A DNA stretch of 64,000 nt from Erwinia aphidicola (GCF_014773485.1 NZ_JACXBP010000007.1:248001-312000); one strand, 5' to 3'; shown: positions 21,401 through 33,590, counted from the stretch's first letter. A program made the numbers and translations. The notes: a model not told the origin generated them from the sequence alone.

Positions 21401-21859
21401 TTAAATACGACGCGCCTGCCAGAACACCTTACGCCAGTAAACGTTATCCAGCGACGAGCGGGTTACCCCCTGACTGGTAGAGGCGTGAATAAACTGGTTA
21501 TCGGTATCATAGATACCAACATGCAAACCGTTCTCGCCGCTGCCGGTTTTAAAAAACACCAGGTCGCCGGGCAGCAGCTCATCTTTAGAGATACGGGTGC
21601 CGATATCGGTCTGGGCAGCGGTGGTGCGGGGTAATTGCAGATTAAAGCGCTCGCGGAAGGTCAGATAAACAAAGCCGGAACAGTCAACGCCACGCGGGCT
21701 CATCCCGCCATAGCGGTAAGGCGCACCGCGCCATTTGCCAAGCTGATCGTTGAGCTGTGCAATCACGGTAATGGAGTCGGAAAGACGGCTGTTGGGCACA
21801 GGGGCATGACTGCTGCAGCCTGCCAGAATAACAACAATTAGAACTAGCCAGTAGCGCAT
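21401..21859 (-). CDS. nlpC: NlpC, lipoprotein D,L-endopeptidase (NlpC/P60)
   Basis: A predicted outer-membrane-anchored peptidoglycan hydrolase. The 152-residue precursor has a lipoprotein signal with lipobox LAGC near residues 12-15 and an NlpC/P60 domain: RYGGMSPRGVDCSGFVYLTF holds the catalytic Cys, NGLHVGIY the His. The start MRYWLVLIVVILAGC at 21859 is preferred to an ATG seven codons upstream because it gives a compact signal peptide as in E. coli. Confidence 0.93.
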   Translation of the reverse strand: MRYWLVLIVVILAGCSSHAPVPNSRLSDSITVIAQLNDQLGKWRGAPYRYGGMSPRGVDCSGFVYLTFRERFNLQLPRTTAAQTDIGTRISKDELLPGDLVFFKTGSGENGLHVGIYDTDNQFIHASTSQGVTRSSLDNVYWRKVFWQARRI

Positions 21860-21932
21860 CACGGATCCCCTTCCCTGCAAACCAGTTTAATGTAGCGGTA
21901 AAATACCCTTAATGGCAACTTATGCCCTGTCG

Positions 21933-22673
21933 TCAGCGCAGCGTGGTCAACATCTGCCGCCCTTCCACTTCAAGCAGGCGAAACGGAACCTGGTACAGGG
22001 CGCTGAGATTGGCCGCTGTCAGCACCTCCTGCGCGCGGCCGACCAGCGCGCTCTGCCCCGGGCGCAATAGCCACACCCGGTCGGCAAAATGCAGCGAATG
22101 GTTGAGGTCGTGGCTGCTCATCACCACCGCGACACCGCGCGCGCTAGAGGCAGAAATGAGGTCATCGAATGCCGCCTGCTGAGCGATATCCAGTCCGGTC
22201 AGCGGCTCATCGAGCAGCAGCAGCTTGCCTTCAGACTGGCTGAGCTGCAGCAGTACGGCGGCCAGCCGCACGCGCTGCCACTCTCCGCCGGAGAGCTGAT
22301 GCAGCGCGCGCTGAAGTTTGTCGGCCAGCTGGAGCTTCTCTGCCAGCGCCAGTAGCACGCTGCTGCTCTCTTCCAGAGTTTGCTGCGCGTGCATGCGCAG
22401 ATAGTGCCAGACCGGCATCTGTCCCGGCGGCGGCTGTTGCTGCGCCAGGTAAGCCCGCTGGCGTGCCAGCGCAGCGCCGTGCCAGTCGCTTAGCCGCTGC
22501 CCGGCAAAGCGAATCTCGCCCGCCGTGCTGAGCATACCAGCCAGGGCAGCCAGCAGAGAGCTTTTACCGGCACCGTTGGGGCCAACCAGGTGAATCACCT
22601 GTCCTGCCGCTACCTGCGCGCTAAATGGGGTCAGGCGCCCGGCAAGCGCAGCGCCTGAAATCTCCAGCAGCAT
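21933..22673 (-). CDS. btuD: BtuD, vitamin B12 importer ATPase
   Basis: ATPase of the BtuC2D2-BtuF cobalamin importer. The 246-residue product has Walker [18 protein letters not shown] near residues 30-46, signature LSGGEWQRVRLAAVLL and Walker B LLLLDEPLTGLD. The btuE stop directly abuts its ATG, so the genes are co-translated. Order btuC-btuE-btuD-nlpC on the minus strand is the E. coli order. Confidence 0.95.
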   Translation of the reverse strand: MLLEISGAALAGRLTPFSAQVAAGQVIHLVGPNGAGKSSLLAALAGMLSTAGEIRFAGQRLSDWHGAALARQRAYLAQQQPPPGQMPVWHYLRMHAQQTLEESSSVLLALAEKLQLADKLQRALHQLSGGEWQRVRLAAVLLQLSQSEGKLLLLDEPLTGLDIAQQAAFDDLISASSARGVAVVMSSHDLNHSLHFADRVWLLRPGQSALVGRAQEVLTAANLSALYQVPFRLLEVEGRQMLTTLR

Positions 22674-23219
22674 CTATTTTGTCAGAGCCTGGTTAATGGC
22701 GGCAGTCAACGTCGGATCGTTCGGCTCCATATCCGGTGAGAAACGCGCAATAACCTGACCATCACGGCCAATCAGGAATTTTTCAAAATTCCACAGAATA
22801 TCACCGGCCTGCCTGGGCGCGCGGCCTTTGCTCTCCATACGCTCGAGGAAACCACTGCCTTCAGGGCGTTGCGCCACCGGCTGTGCGGCCACCAGCTGAT
22901 GGTAAAGCGGGTGGCGCTGCGGGCCATTGACCTCGATCTTGCTGAACATCGGGAAGGTGACGCCATAAGTGGTACTGCAGAAGGTTTTGATCTCCTCCTC
23001 ACTGCCCGGCTCCTGCTCCAGAAACGCATTACAGGGGAAGCCCAGCACGGTCAGTCCACTGGCATGCAGCGTCTTTTGCAGATTCTCCAGCTGCTCGTAC
23101 TGCGGCGTCAGGCCGCATTTTGAAGCAACGTTCACCACCAGCAGTACATCACCCTGCCACTGGGCCAGCGTGGTTTTCTCACCGTCGAGCGTGATCAGTT
23201 CTGTATCAAAGATGCTCAT
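22674..23219 (-). CDS. btuE: BtuE, glutathione/thioredoxin peroxidase family
   Basis: A non-selenium glutathione peroxidase homologue of 181 residues that reduces peroxides. The peroxidatic Cys lies in NVASKCGLTPQYEQL near residue 36, followed by the family motifs GFPCNAFLEQEPGSEEEI and WNFEKFLIGRDG. E. coli BtuE is dispensable for B12 transport despite its place in the btu operon. It sits between btuC and btuD with no gap to btuD. Confidence 0.94.
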   Translation of the reverse strand: MSIFDTELITLDGEKTTLAQWQGDVLLVVNVASKCGLTPQYEQLENLQKTLHASGLTVLGFPCNAFLEQEPGSEEEIKTFCSTTYGVTFPMFSKIEVNGPQRHPLYHQLVAAQPVAQRPEGSGFLERMESKGRAPRQAGDILWNFEKFLIGRDGQVIARFSPDMEPNDPTLTAAINQALTK

Positions 23220-23263
23220 AGCGTTTTTCCTGTTTCAATGAGGAGACAACAGCCGTATGGCTG

Positions 23264-24244
23264 TTAACGGTTGCTCAATAATAGCCAGATAAATACCGGC
23301 GCGCCCAGCGTGGCGGTGACAACGCCAATCGGCAGCTCGGCCGAGGTGAGCGCTACGCGCGCAATAATATCCGCCGCCAGCAGCACGCCAGCTCCGGCCA
23401 GCGCACAGCCGGGCAGCAGAATACGATGATCGCTCAGCCCATTGAGCCGCAGAATATGCGGGATCACCAGGCCGACAAAGCCTATCGCGCCCGCCAGCGC
23501 CACGCTGACACCGACCAGCCAGCCGATAGCCATTACCAGCAGGTTACGCCACAGCACCAGCGGCAGCCCGAGCTGGCGGGCAGAAACCTCCCCCAGCGCC
23601 AGCAGGTTCAATACCCGCGCCCGGCCGCTTAACCACAGCAGCACCGGCATTAATGCCAGCATCAGCCAGCCATAGCGCCAGTCAACGCCGCTAAAGCCAC
23701 CCATCATCCAGTACATCAGCTGGCGCAGATCGAGATTACTGCTGAAATAGACGGCCCAGGTCATCAGGGCACTACAGATTATCCCCAGCGCCACGCCGGC
23801 CAGCAGCAGTCGGCTGGTCGACAGCTGACGTCGTGCCAGGCGCAGCAGGATGAGGGTGACCAGCAATGCACCGCAGATGGCGGCCAGGCTCATCATCCAC
23901 GGACTGTTGCTGCCGGTGAAAATGCACAGCACCAGCCCGACGCCGGCACCACCGGATACGCCGAGCAGGCCCGGCTCTGCCAGCGGATTAGTAAACAGCG
24001 CCTGCATGGCTGCGCCGGCCACCGCCAGTGCGGCACCAACCAGCATGACCGCCAGCGAGCGCGGCAGGCGCAGCTGCCAGACAAACAGCTGACCATCAGG
24101 CGTTAACCACTGCGTTGGCGCTATCCAGCGTTCACCCGCACACAGGCTGATAATAAGCAGGATCAGACAGAACAGCAGCAGTCCGCTCAGCCAGACTGTT
24201 GCCCGGCGTTGCGCAGCCGATATCTGTTGAGAGAGCAGAGTCAT
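23264..24244 (-). CDS. btuC: BtuC, vitamin B12 importer permease
   Basis: FecCD-family permease with about ten membrane helices over 326 residues, the E. coli length. Motifs are [42 protein letters not shown] near residues 58-100 and [19 protein letters not shown] near 240. It is the first btu gene in this leftward run. A DUF2502 gene separates it from ihfA, unlike E. coli. Confidence 0.95.
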   Translation of the reverse strand: MTLLSQQISAAQRRATVWLSGLLLFCLILLIISLCAGERWIAPTQWLTPDGQLFVWQLRLPRSLAVMLVGAALAVAGAAMQALFTNPLAEPGLLGVSGGAGVGLVLCIFTGSNSPWMMSLAAICGALLVTLILLRLARRQLSTSRLLLAGVALGIICSALMTWAVYFSSNLDLRQLMYWMMGGFSGVDWRYGWLMLALMPVLLWLSGRARVLNLLALGEVSARQLGLPLVLWRNLLVMAIGWLVGVSVALAGAIGFVGLVIPHILRLNGLSDHRILLPGCALAGAGVLLAADIIARVALTSAELPIGVVTATLGAPVFIWLLLSNR

Positions 24245-24303
24245 AGCCGACGTTTTATAGGGAAAACAGGGGTTTGATTGTAGAGGTAAATCAGCAAAAA
24301 GAA

Positions 24304-24324
24304 AGAGCCAGCTTGGCTGGCTCT
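24304..24324 (-). terminator. Terminator after the DUF2502 gene
   Basis: AGAGCCAGC-TTG-GCTGGCTCT, a perfect 9-bp stem; on the minus strand it is followed by TTCTTTTT. It isolates the DUF2502 gene from btuC. Confidence 0.85.
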
Positions 24325-24330
24325 TGATGA

Positions 24331-24753
24331 TTAGTGACGGTCACCCTGCTGTGGCGGCCGCGGCTGATGAGCGCGATCTCCGCCCTGCGGTCTGCCGTTG
24401 TGGTGCGGTGGCGCACTGTGGTGTGGCTGCGGACGATGCTGCGGCGGTCGCGGGGGGGCATGGTGATACACCGGCCGCGGCGGCGGTGGCGGCCTGCGCA
24501 CGGGAGGATGACGCTGCCAGCCGCGACCATTCCAGTAGTCACCGCGCGGACCTCGCTCGCCCCAGTGGCGGTTCTGGTGGTCGTGCCACCAGCGCGGCGC
24601 TCGCCAGTCATATCCGTCCCAGTAGTAACCGCGCGTATCGCGGTCCCCTAAATGAATGCTGACGCCCGGCGAGCGGATATCAATGCCAACGGCAGCTTCG
24701 GCCATCAGCGGCGCGCCTGCCAGCAGGCACAGTAACAATACGATTTTTTTCAT
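24331..24753 (-). CDS. DUF2502 (YpeC-like) small secreted protein, Pro/His/Arg-rich
   Basis: A 140-residue predicted periplasmic protein. A signal peptide ([20 protein letters not shown]) is followed by [27 protein letters not shown], the DUF2502 pattern seen in E. coli YpeC. The C-terminal half is low complexity, with proline runs and many His and Arg, likely disordered and possibly metal- or polyanion-binding (inference). It lies alone between terminators at 24304-24324 and 24933-24956, inserted between ihfA and btuC. Function is unknown. Confidence 0.75.
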   Translation of the reverse strand: MKKIVLLLCLLAGAPLMAEAAVGIDIRSPGVSIHLGDRDTRGYYWDGYDWRAPRWWHDHQNRHWGERGPRGDYWNGRGWQRHPPVRRPPPPPRPVYHHAPPRPPQHRPQPHHSAPPHHNGRPQGGDRAHQPRPPQQGDRH

Positions 24754-24932
24754 CAGGCTGACCTCCCGTCATGTCATGGCAGTGTTATAGCAATTGCTTA
24801 TGAAGATCACTATCAGCCCGGGATGATTTACCGTTTACTTTCTAATAACTTACGCAGGCTTAACAGTATGGAGGGATTGTGAAGAGTATAATCAGGGGTT
24901 TTGCCCTAATCGACTAAAACAGACAGTAAGGA

Positions 24933-24956
24933 AAAAGGCCGCTTGCGCGGCCTTTT
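24933..24956 (-). terminator. Terminator after ihfA
   Basis: AAAAGGCCGC-TTGC-GCGGCCTTTT, a 10-bp stem ending the pheST-ihfA unit, 12 nt past the ihfA stop. Confidence 0.88.
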
Positions 24957-24968
24957 GAATGGCGGAAA

Positions 24969-25268
24969 TCAGTCTTCTTTCGGCGAGGCGTTCTCTACCC
25001 GGCTTTTAAGTTTCTGTCCCGGTCGAAACGTCACAACCCGGCGAGCCGTAATGGGAATATCTTCACCCGTTTTGGGGTTACGTCCCGGACGTTGATTTTT
25101 GTCGCGAAGGTCGAAGTTGCCAAATCCTGACAGTTTGACCTGTTCACCGTTCTCCAAAGCACGACGCACTTCTTCAAAAAACAGTTCTACCAGCTCTTTG
25201 GCATCCCGCTTGCTAAGCCCGAGCTTCTCAAACAGGTATTCAGACATTTCAGCTTTTGTAAGCGCCAT
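24969..25268 (-). CDS. ihfA: IHF alpha subunit
   Basis: One half of the IHF heterodimer that bends DNA at promoters, origins and recombination sites. The 99-residue product starts [28 protein letters not shown] and carries the DNA-intercalating proline arm [16 protein letters not shown] near residues 60-75, almost identical to E. coli. It follows pheT by 4 nt, so it is in the pheMST-ihfA operon. Confidence 0.98.
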   Translation of the reverse strand: MALTKAEMSEYLFEKLGLSKRDAKELVELFFEEVRRALENGEQVKLSGFGNFDLRDKNQRPGRNPKTGEDIPITARRVVTFRPGQKLKSRVENASPKED

Positions 25269-25272
25269 AGGT

Positions 25273-27660
25273 TCAATCCCTCAAGGATGCTTGGAATCGC
25301 TCTTTCAGTGCCTCTACGCATTTTGCAACGGTAGCGGCAATCTCCTCTTCTTCGAGTGTCCGGCTGGTATCTTGCAAAATCAGGCTGATAGCGAGGCTCT
25401 TAAAACCATCATTTACGCCCTTACCACGGTACACGTCAAACAAGTTTACGCCAACTACCTGATTTACGCCAACTTTCTTACACTCTGCGATGATATCTGC
25501 TGCTGGCACGTTTTCTGCCACCACCACGGCGATATCTCGGCGGTTCGCCGGGAAGCGTGAAATGCTGCTGGCGTCAGGCAGGACGCGGTCTGCAACCTTG
25601 TCCCACAGCAGTTCGAACACCACCGTACGGCCGTTAAGATCCAGTTTACGTTCAAGTTCCGGATGCACCACACCGATGAATCCGATGTGTTCGCCGCGTA
25701 AAATAATTTGTGCGCTCTGCCCTGGATGCAGTGCCGGATTAGCCGCTGCCACAAACTGAATCTCGTCCAGCTTGCCAGTTAACTCCAGTACAGATTCCAA
25801 ATCACCTTTCAAATCATAGAAGTCTACTGCGTTACGCGCCAGATCCCAGTGTTCTTCATTGCGATGCCCGCTGATAACACCCGCCAGCATAACATCCTGA
25901 CGGATGCCGAGGTTTGCCTGAGTATCAGGGACAAAGCGCAGCCCGCTCTCAAACAGACGTACGCGTGACTGCTGACGATTCTGGTTATACGCCACCGCAC
26001 CCAGCAGACCACTCCACAGCGACAGACGCATTGCAGACATCTCTACCGAGATTGGGCTAGGCAGCACCAGGTTCTCTTCACCCGGGTGCAGCAGCGCCTG
26101 AATTTTGGGGTCAACGAAGCTGTAAGTGATGGCTTCCTGATAGCCTTTATCCACCAGCAGCGCCTTAACACGCTTCAGGGAGAGATTAGCTTCGCGGTGT
26201 TTGGTCATCACCAGACCCGCCTGTACCGGCACGTCCGGAATGTTGTCGTAGCCATAAACGCGGGCCACTTCTTCCACCAGATCTTCTTCGATAGCGAGAT
26301 CGAAACGCCAGCCTGGCGCTACCGCCTGCCACTGACCGTTTCCTTCCGTCACTTCGCAACCGAGGCGACGCAGAATATCACTCACTTCCGCATCGGCAAT
26401 CACGTGGCCAATCAGGCGGTCCAACTTTTCACGACGCAGCGTAATGGTCGCACGCTGTGGCAAGGCTGACTCGGTCGTCACATCGATGACCGGGCCAGCT
26501 TCACCACCGCAAATTTCCAGCAGCAGCGCGGTAGCGCGTTCGATAGCTTTATGCTGCAGAGCCGGATCCACGCCACGCTCATAGCGGTGAGACGCATCGG
26601 TATGCAGGCCGTGACGGCGTGCGCGGCCGGTAATGGAGAGCGGGCTGAAGAAGGCACACTCGAACAGTACGTTCTGAGTCTCTTCATTTACGCCAGAGTG
26701 TTCACCGCCAAAAATCCCGCCCATGGCCAGCGCTTTGCTGTGGTCAGCAATCACCAGCGTGTCGCCTTTCAGGGTGGCTTCATTGCCGTCCAACAGGGTC
26801 AGCTTCTCACCCTCTTCCGCCAGGCGCACTACGATGCCACCGTCAATGCGGTCAAGGTCAAAGGCGTGCATCGGCTGGCCGAGCTCAAGTAAAACATAAT
26901 TGGTGATATCCACCACCGGATCGATAGAGCGGATGCCGCAGCGGCGCAGTTTTTCTTTCATCCACAGCGGGGTAGCGGCTTTGACGTTGATACCTTTCAC
27001 CACCCGACCGAGGTAGCGCGGGCAGGCTTCTGGCGCATCAACACGAATTGGCAAGGTATCCGCCAGCGTGGCGGCAACCGGGGCGATTTCGGGAGCGTTC
27101 AACGGCAGCTTATTGAGCACGGCCACGTCACGCGCCACGCCGATAATGCTCAGGCAGTCGGCACGGTTTGGCGTGACGCTGATCTCAATCGTGTTGTCAT
27201 CCAGCTGCAGATATTCGCGGATGTCGGTGCCAACGGTGGCATCCAGCGGCAGTTCAATGATGCCGTCGTGATCGTCGGAAATACCCAGCTCGGAGAACGA
27301 GCACAGCATACCTTCAGAAGGCTCACCGCGCAGCTTAGCCGCTTTAATTTTGAAATCACCCGGCAGCACTGCGCCTACGGTTGCCACGGCCACTTTCAGC
27401 CCCTGGCGGCAGTTAGCTGCGCCACAGACGATATCCAGCAGGCGATCGCCGCCGACGTTAATTTTGGTCACGCGCAGCTTGTCGGCATTCGGGTGCTGAC
27501 CGCACTCGACCACTTCGCCCACGACTACACCGTGAAAAGCACCGGCAACGGCTTCAACGCCGTCTACTTCCAGGCCTGCCATAGTGATTTGATCGGACAG
27601 GGCTGCACTGTCGATGGCCGGGTTGACCCATTCACGTAACCAGAGTTCACTGAATTTCAT
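25273..27660 (-). CDS. pheT: Phenylalanyl-tRNA synthetase beta subunit
   Basis: Beta chain of the alpha2beta2 synthetase; it binds tRNA-Phe and edits mischarged Tyr. The 795 residues equal the E. coli length. An N-terminal tRNA-binding (EMAP/OB) domain spans about 40-150, a B3/B4 editing domain about 210-380, a B5 domain about 400-475, and a C-terminal ferredoxin-fold anticodon-binding domain about 700-795 ([14 protein letters not shown]). It is 15 nt after pheS. Confidence 0.98.
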   Translation of the reverse strand: MKFSELWLREWVNPAIDSAALSDQITMAGLEVDGVEAVAGAFHGVVVGEVVECGQHPNADKLRVTKINVGGDRLLDIVCGAANCRQGLKVAVATVGAVLPGDFKIKAAKLRGEPSEGMLCSFSELGISDDHDGIIELPLDATVGTDIREYLQLDDNTIEISVTPNRADCLSIIGVARDVAVLNKLPLNAPEIAPVAATLADTLPIRVDAPEACPRYLGRVVKGINVKAATPLWMKEKLRRCGIRSIDPVVDITNYVLLELGQPMHAFDLDRIDGGIVVRLAEEGEKLTLLDGNEATLKGDTLVIADHSKALAMGGIFGGEHSGVNEETQNVLFECAFFSPLSITGRARRHGLHTDASHRYERGVDPALQHKAIERATALLLEICGGEAGPVIDVTTESALPQRATITLRREKLDRLIGHVIADAEVSDILRRLGCEVTEGNGQWQAVAPGWRFDLAIEEDLVEEVARVYGYDNIPDVPVQAGLVMTKHREANLSLKRVKALLVDKGYQEAITYSFVDPKIQALLHPGEENLVLPSPISVEMSAMRLSLWSGLLGAVAYNQNRQQSRVRLFESGLRFVPDTQANLGIRQDVMLAGVISGHRNEEHWDLARNAVDFYDLKGDLESVLELTGKLDEIQFVAAANPALHPGQSAQIILRGEHIGFIGVVHPELERKLDLNGRTVVFELLWDKVADRVLPDASSISRFPANRRDIAVVVAENVPAADIIAECKKVGVNQVVGVNLFDVYRGKGVNDGFKSLAISLILQDTSRTLEEEEIAATVAKCVEALKERFQASLRD

Positions 27661-27675
27661 TGGTTTTACCCGCCC

Positions 27676-28701
<1,026 letters not shown>

Positions 28702-28750
28702 TCAGGACGAGTAGCCGCCCAATAGTCGATGTGTTTCGAGCGCTAAAACG

Positions 28751-28776
28751 AAAAAAGCCTCCACGAGGGAGGCTTT
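28751..28776 (-). terminator. pheST attenuator terminator
   Basis: GCCTCC pairs with GGAGGC (28757-28773); on the minus strand the stem AAAGCCTCC..GGAGGC runs into TTTTTT. It lies between the pheM leader and pheS, the position of the transcription attenuator that responds to charged tRNA-Phe in E. coli. Confidence 0.9.
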
Positions 28777-28822
28777 CAGCGCGATTTTTCGTTTCTTTTC
28801 TTTGCGCAAAAGCCCCCGATAG

Positions 28823-28864
28823 TCAGGCGCTAAAGTAAAAAAAGAAACGGAAAATAGCATTCAT
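28823..28864 (-). CDS. pheM: PheM, pheST leader peptide
   Basis: A 13-codon leader reading [13 protein letters not shown], with five Phe codons, close to the E. coli leader [14 protein letters not shown]. Ribosome stalling at these codons when charged tRNA-Phe is scarce prevents the downstream terminator from forming. The protein itself has no function beyond attenuation. Confidence 0.93.
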   Translation of the reverse strand: [13 protein letters not shown]

Positions 28865-28977
28865 GGTGGCGTTACCTTGTTGCGGTTAAGACGGCTCTAT
28901 TGAAATCTTAACAGGCAGAAAAGTCAATCTTTTCAGACAATAAAAAAGAGGGAGACAAGCTCCCTCTTCCAACTGGC

Positions 28978-29334
<357 letters not shown>

Positions 29335-29374
29335 TTAGCTCTCCTGTTTAATATTCTGTTAAAAAAAAATTTAC

Positions 29375-29653
<279 letters not shown>

Positions 29654-29665
29654 TTACTTTAGGGC

Positions 29666-30217
29666 CTACTGCCTCTTCTTGGGAGCGAGCACCATAATCA
29701 TCTGACGACCTTCGATCCTTGTAGGGAACGATTCGACCACTGCCAGATCAATATCTTCACACAGATCTTTACGGACGCGGTTAAGCACTTCCATACCGAT
29801 CTGCTGGTGCGCCATCTCACGACCGCGGAAACGCAGTGTGATCTTGGCTTTATCGCCATCTTCCAGAAAGCGAATCAGGTTGCGTAGTTTTACCTGATAG
29901 TCGCCATCATCGGTACCAGGACGGAATTTAATTTCCTTAACCTGGATAACTTTTTGCTTTTTCTTCTGTTCCTTAGAAGATTTGCTTTTTTCATAAAGGA
30001 ACTTGCCGTAGTCCATAACACGACAAACGGGCGGTTCGGCGTTAGGGCTGATCTCGACAAGATCAACACCTGCTTCTGCAGCTTTTTCTAAAGCTTCATC
30101 CAGACTGACAATACCAATCTGTTCGCCATCGACGCCTGTCAGACGAACCTCAGTGGCGCGAATTTCTCTGTTAATGCGATTAGGACGCGCCGGTTGAACT
30201 CGTTTTCCGCCTTTAAT
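29666..30217 (-). CDS. infC: Translation initiation factor IF-3 (AUU start)
   Basis: IF-3 prevents subunit joining and checks start-codon pairing. The true start is the rare ATT at 30217 behind a full GGAGG (GGAGGAATAAAGT-ATT), giving [27 protein letters not shown] and a 183-residue protein. IF-3 rejects AUU, so the start codon gives autoregulation. The first ATG (30016, at CRIMDYGKF) would delete the N-terminal domain. Three extra residues near [16 protein letters not shown] exceed the 180-residue E. coli form. It starts 3 nt after the thrS stop. Confidence 0.96.
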   Translation of the reverse strand: MKGGKRVQPARPNRINREIRATEVRLTGVDGEQIGIVSLDEALEKAAEAGVDLVEISPNAEPPVCRVMDYGKFLYEKSKSSKEQKKKQKVIQVKEIKFRPGTDDGDYQVKLRNLIRFLEDGDKAKITLRFRGREMAHQQIGMEVLNRVRKDLCEDIDLAVVESFPTRIEGRQMIMVLAPKKRQ

Positions 30218-30220
30218 ACT

Positions 30221-32149
30221 TTATTCCTCCAATTGATGAAGATTGCGACTGCGGATTTCATCCTGCAGCTTCGCGATCACTTCGTTTACGTCCATGCTTC
30301 CCAGGTCTTTACCGCGGCGGGTGCGAACGGCCACTTTGCCAGCTTCCACCTCTTTATCACCACAGACCAACATGTAAGGGACACGACGTAAAGTATGCTC
30401 GCGGATTTTAAAGCCAATCTTCTCGTTTCTCAAGTCCGCTTTTGCACGAATGCCCGCATTCTGCAATTTTCGGGTCAATTCTGCAACATATTCGGACTGG
30501 CCATCGGTGATATTCATCACCACAACTTGTAGTGGAGCAAGCCAGGTCGGGAAGAAACCGGCATATTCTTCGGTTAAAATCCCGATAAAGCGCTCCATGG
30601 ACCCCAGGATTGCGCGGTGAATCATCACCGGAACCTGACGTTCATTACTTTCACCCACATACGAGGCGCTCAGGCGGCCCGGCAGCGAGAAGTCCAGCTG
30701 CACAGTACCACACTGCCATGCACGGTCGAGACAATCATGCAGGGTAAATTCAATTTTAGGACCGTAGAAAGCGCCCTCGCCCGGCTGATATTCGAACGGA
30801 ATATTGTTCTCTTTCAGCGCGGCTGCCAGGTCCGCTTCTGAGCGGTCCCACAGGTCGTCGGTGCCGATACGCTTCTCTGGACGCGTAGAGAGTTTCACCA
30901 CGATCTTTTCAAAGCCGAAGGTGCTGTACATGTCGTACACCATCTTAATGCAGCTGTTGACCTCGTCGCGCACCTGCTCTTCAGTACAGAAGATATGGGC
31001 ATCATCCTGAGTAAAGCCGCGTACGCGCATCAGGCCGTGCAGTGCACCCGACGGCTCATTACGGTGACAGCTACCGAACTCCGCCATGCGCAGGGGTAAA
31101 TCACGGTATGATTTTAGACCCTGATTGAAAATCTGCACGTGGCCTGGGCAGTTCATCGGCTTAATGCAGTATTCACGGTTTTCTGAAGAGGTGGTAAACA
31201 TCGCCTCTTTGTAGTTTTCCCAGTGGCCGGTTTTTTCCCACAGCACGCGGTCCATCATGAACGGACCTTTCACTTCCTGGTAGTCATACTCTTTCAGCTT
31301 GGTGCGGACAAACACTTCCAGCTCGCGGAAGATAGTCCAGCCGTCGTTGTGCCAGAACACCATGCCAGGCGCCTCTTCCTGCATATGATACAGGTCGAGC
31401 TGCTTACCGATTTTACGGTGGTCGCGCTTCGCCGCTTCTTCCAGACGCAGCAAATAGGCAGCCAGCTGCTTTTTGTCGGCCCAGGCGGTGCCGTAAATAC
31501 GCTGCAACATTTTATTGTTGCTGTCGCCACGCCAGTAAGCGCCAGAAATTTTCTGCAGCTTAAAGTGGTGGCAGAAACGCATATTCGGCACGTGCGGACC
31601 ACGGCACATGTCGACATACTCTTCGTGATGATACAGGCCAGGACGGTCGTCACGGCTGATATTTTCATCAAGGATGGTCATTTTGTAAGTTTCGTCGCGC
31701 GCAGCAAAAGCGTCACGCGCTTCCTGCCAGCTCACTTTCTGCTTAACAACGTCGTAATTGGTCTCTGCCAGCTGGTGCATGCGCTTTTCCAGCAGGTCGA
31801 TATCTTCCTGGGTCAGCGTGCGGTCAAGGTCAACGTCGTAGTAGAAACCGTTGTCGATAACCGGGCCGATAGCCATTTTGGTATCCGGCCACAGCTGTTT
31901 AATCGCGTGCCCCAACAGGTGCGCACAGGAGTGACGAATAATTTCCAGACCGGCTTCGTCTTTAGCGGTGATGATCGCCACGTTGGCATCTTCGGTGATC
32001 GGATCAACCGCATCCACCAGTTCGCCATTCACACGGCCGGCAATACAGGCTTTCGCCAGGCCAGGACCGATGTCGAGGGCAATATCCATCACGCTGACGG
32101 CGTGGTCAAAAGAGCGCTGGCTTCCATCAGGAAGAGTAATTACAGGCAT
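30221..32149 (-). CDS. thrS: Threonyl-tRNA synthetase
   Basis: Charges tRNA-Thr; the 642 residues match E. coli. An N-terminal TGS domain (about 1-60) is followed by the editing domain with [13 protein letters not shown] (HxxxH at 73-77) and [11 protein letters not shown] (Cys 182). The class II catalytic core has the zinc cysteine in [10 protein letters not shown] (Cys 334), motif 2 and the C-terminal anticodon-binding domain. It is first in thrS-infC-rpmI-rplT. ThrS represses its own translation through an upstream tRNA-like operator. Confidence 0.98.
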   Translation of the reverse strand: MPVITLPDGSQRSFDHAVSVMDIALDIGPGLAKACIAGRVNGELVDAVDPITEDANVAIITAKDEAGLEIIRHSCAHLLGHAIKQLWPDTKMAIGPVIDNGFYYDVDLDRTLTQEDIDLLEKRMHQLAETNYDVVKQKVSWQEARDAFAARDETYKMTILDENISRDDRPGLYHHEEYVDMCRGPHVPNMRFCHHFKLQKISGAYWRGDSNNKMLQRIYGTAWADKKQLAAYLLRLEEAAKRDHRKIGKQLDLYHMQEEAPGMVFWHNDGWTIFRELEVFVRTKLKEYDYQEVKGPFMMDRVLWEKTGHWENYKEAMFTTSSENREYCIKPMNCPGHVQIFNQGLKSYRDLPLRMAEFGSCHRNEPSGALHGLMRVRGFTQDDAHIFCTEEQVRDEVNSCIKMVYDMYSTFGFEKIVVKLSTRPEKRIGTDDLWDRSEADLAAALKENNIPFEYQPGEGAFYGPKIEFTLHDCLDRAWQCGTVQLDFSLPGRLSASYVGESNERQVPVMIHRAILGSMERFIGILTEEYAGFFPTWLAPLQVVVMNITDGQSEYVAELTRKLQNAGIRAKADLRNEKIGFKIREHTLRRVPYMLVCGDKEVEAGKVAVRTRRGKDLGSMDVNEVIAKLQDEIRSRNLHQLEE

Positions 32150-32170
32150 GAAACATCCTTAATTGCAGTG

Positions 32171-32191
32171 GTAACCCACACGTAAGATTAC
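32171..32191 (-). promoter_or_regulatory. thrS operator hairpin mimicking the tRNA-Thr anticodon arm
   Basis: On the minus strand GTAATC-TTACGTGTG-GGTTAC forms a stem with a loop containing CGT, the threonine anticodon, 22 nt before the thrS start. This matches the E. coli operator domain that ThrRS binds to shut off its own translation. The rest of the 240-base leader (32192-32389) holds further pairing segments, including one near 32216-32250; a 76-codon frame there looks spurious. Confidence 0.7.
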
Positions 32192-32389
32192 ATGCAAACA
32201 TAGTTTGAGAGTTCCGGGCTGGCAGGCTATCTGACCCACATTGTCGGATTGCCGCCGCCCTTGATAGCTGCGCAATACACAGCAAGGCAAGCATAATAAC
32301 ATCTTTAGGATCAGAGAGAAACCGTGCAGGGAGAGGCTGACAGAATAAGGCAGGGATGACGGGCCGCCCGCAGGCAGCCCGGAAAGCAA

Positions 32390-33145
32390 TTACATCGCGT
32401 AAGAGAGCGTGATGGTGGTTTTGGTATCGGTATGATCGGGCGCTGACTCCGGTGGATTCTGGTTCCAGGTCACGTTGTAAGCCATCTTCAGGGCGAAGTG
32501 TTCGTTGATCGCCACCTGCAGACCGGTTTCGGAGTTGACGGTAGTATCATCGCTACCCAGTACGGAAACACCCTGAACAAACTTGGTGGTGTCCGTCAGC
32601 TGCCACTGATAGCTCAGTGCGCCGTAGGCCAGAGCCTGAGTTTCATGACCACCTTCATGGTAGTCGTCGTAACGCACACCCGGACCGGCTTCCACACGCA
32701 GCGAGTGCACCGGACCGTTCAGCAGCTGGCGACCATAACCGGCAGCAAGAATAGAACGACCGTCGTAACCGTTGAAGCGGTCACTTAACCAGCTCGCCTG
32801 GCCGAACAGGTAGTCAGCGCTGTTGATGTTATAACGCGTACGGCCACCGACCTGATAGGTCTCTGATGAACGCTCATCGTTAGAAGAGGTGTTGCTGGCG
32901 TTGCCCCACAGGCTGTAAGCAAAACTTGGGGTATACCACGTCATGTTGGTATTCGCCGTTGCGGAAGAACTGGTGGTGTTACCGGACTGTGCCATGTAAC
33001 CCGCAGCCGCGTTACCTTCAAAATCTTTCTTCGCTGTAGAAGGGTCATCCATAACCGTGAAGACGTTGTTATCCGCCAGGGCTTGTTGACACAGTGCTCC
33101 CCCGGAGAGCAGAAGAACTACAGACAGCTTGTTAAGCGCTTTCAT
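32390..33145 (-). CDS. ydiY: YdiY, DUF481 outer-membrane barrel protein
   Basis: A 251-residue DUF481 protein predicted to be an outer-membrane beta-barrel, reported as acid-induced in E. coli. A signal peptide (about 1-24, QQALA) leads to FTVMDDPSTAKKDFEGNAAAGYMAQSGNTTSSS, and regular alternating aromatic strands run to the terminal YAM, typical of a last barrel strand. NASNTSSNDERSSE is identical to E. coli. Function is unknown. Confidence 0.9.
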   Translation of the reverse strand: MKALNKLSVVLLLSGGALCQQALADNNVFTVMDDPSTAKKDFEGNAAAGYMAQSGNTTSSSATANTNMTWYTPSFAYSLWGNASNTSSNDERSSETYQVGGRTRYNINSADYLFGQASWLSDRFNGYDGRSILAAGYGRQLLNGPVHSLRVEAGPGVRYDDYHEGGHETQALAYGALSYQWQLTDTTKFVQGVSVLGSDDTTVNSETGLQVAINEHFALKMAYNVTWNQNPPESAPDHTDTKTTITLSYAM

Positions 33146-33590
33146 TTAAATGTGACCCGTACGACAGTTTTAAAAAGAGGGAGTCTGAAGCGTTTTGAGG
33201 GACGATCAACGCAATTTACGGTAATAATCGTAAGAAATTGTTAATCCGCTCTTTTTCCACAGCATCAGGCCCAAACTCCCCTTCGAATAGGAATATTCCC
33301 ATTAACGGCGCGCATTATAATGGGTTAGTGATGAAAAAACACCTGGCTGTAAATAAGATTTATCTTTAGCCAGGCGCGATTTTATCGCCCTGCAGCCGGT
33401 ATATGTAAGTAAATATTAATTCCAGCCTACGCCCTTCCGCTGCGCCGCCAGCGGCTTTACGTCTTCTTAACGCAAAACGCGCAGAAAAGAGATCCGCCCT
33501 CGGCTTTGCTACCGCCCGCGCATGAATTCAGCGCGCTGACAGCGGCAGTGAACTACGATTGAGGGGCCATTTATTACATTGAGGTAAACC
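33146..33590. other. Spacer where pfkB sits in E. coli
   Basis: This 445-base gap separates divergent ydiY and ydiZ. No remnant of pfkB is recognisable. A hairpin CCTGGCT (33342-33348) / AGCCAGG (33368-33374) with a 19-base A/T-rich loop, followed by CGCGATTTT, could be a small terminator or structured RNA. A GAGGT ribosome site for ydiZ closes the gap. Confidence 0.5.

Noticed and set aside
32159..32389. 76-codon leftward frame upstream of thrS
   Set aside because: It coincides with the structured thrS leader and has no protein similarity.
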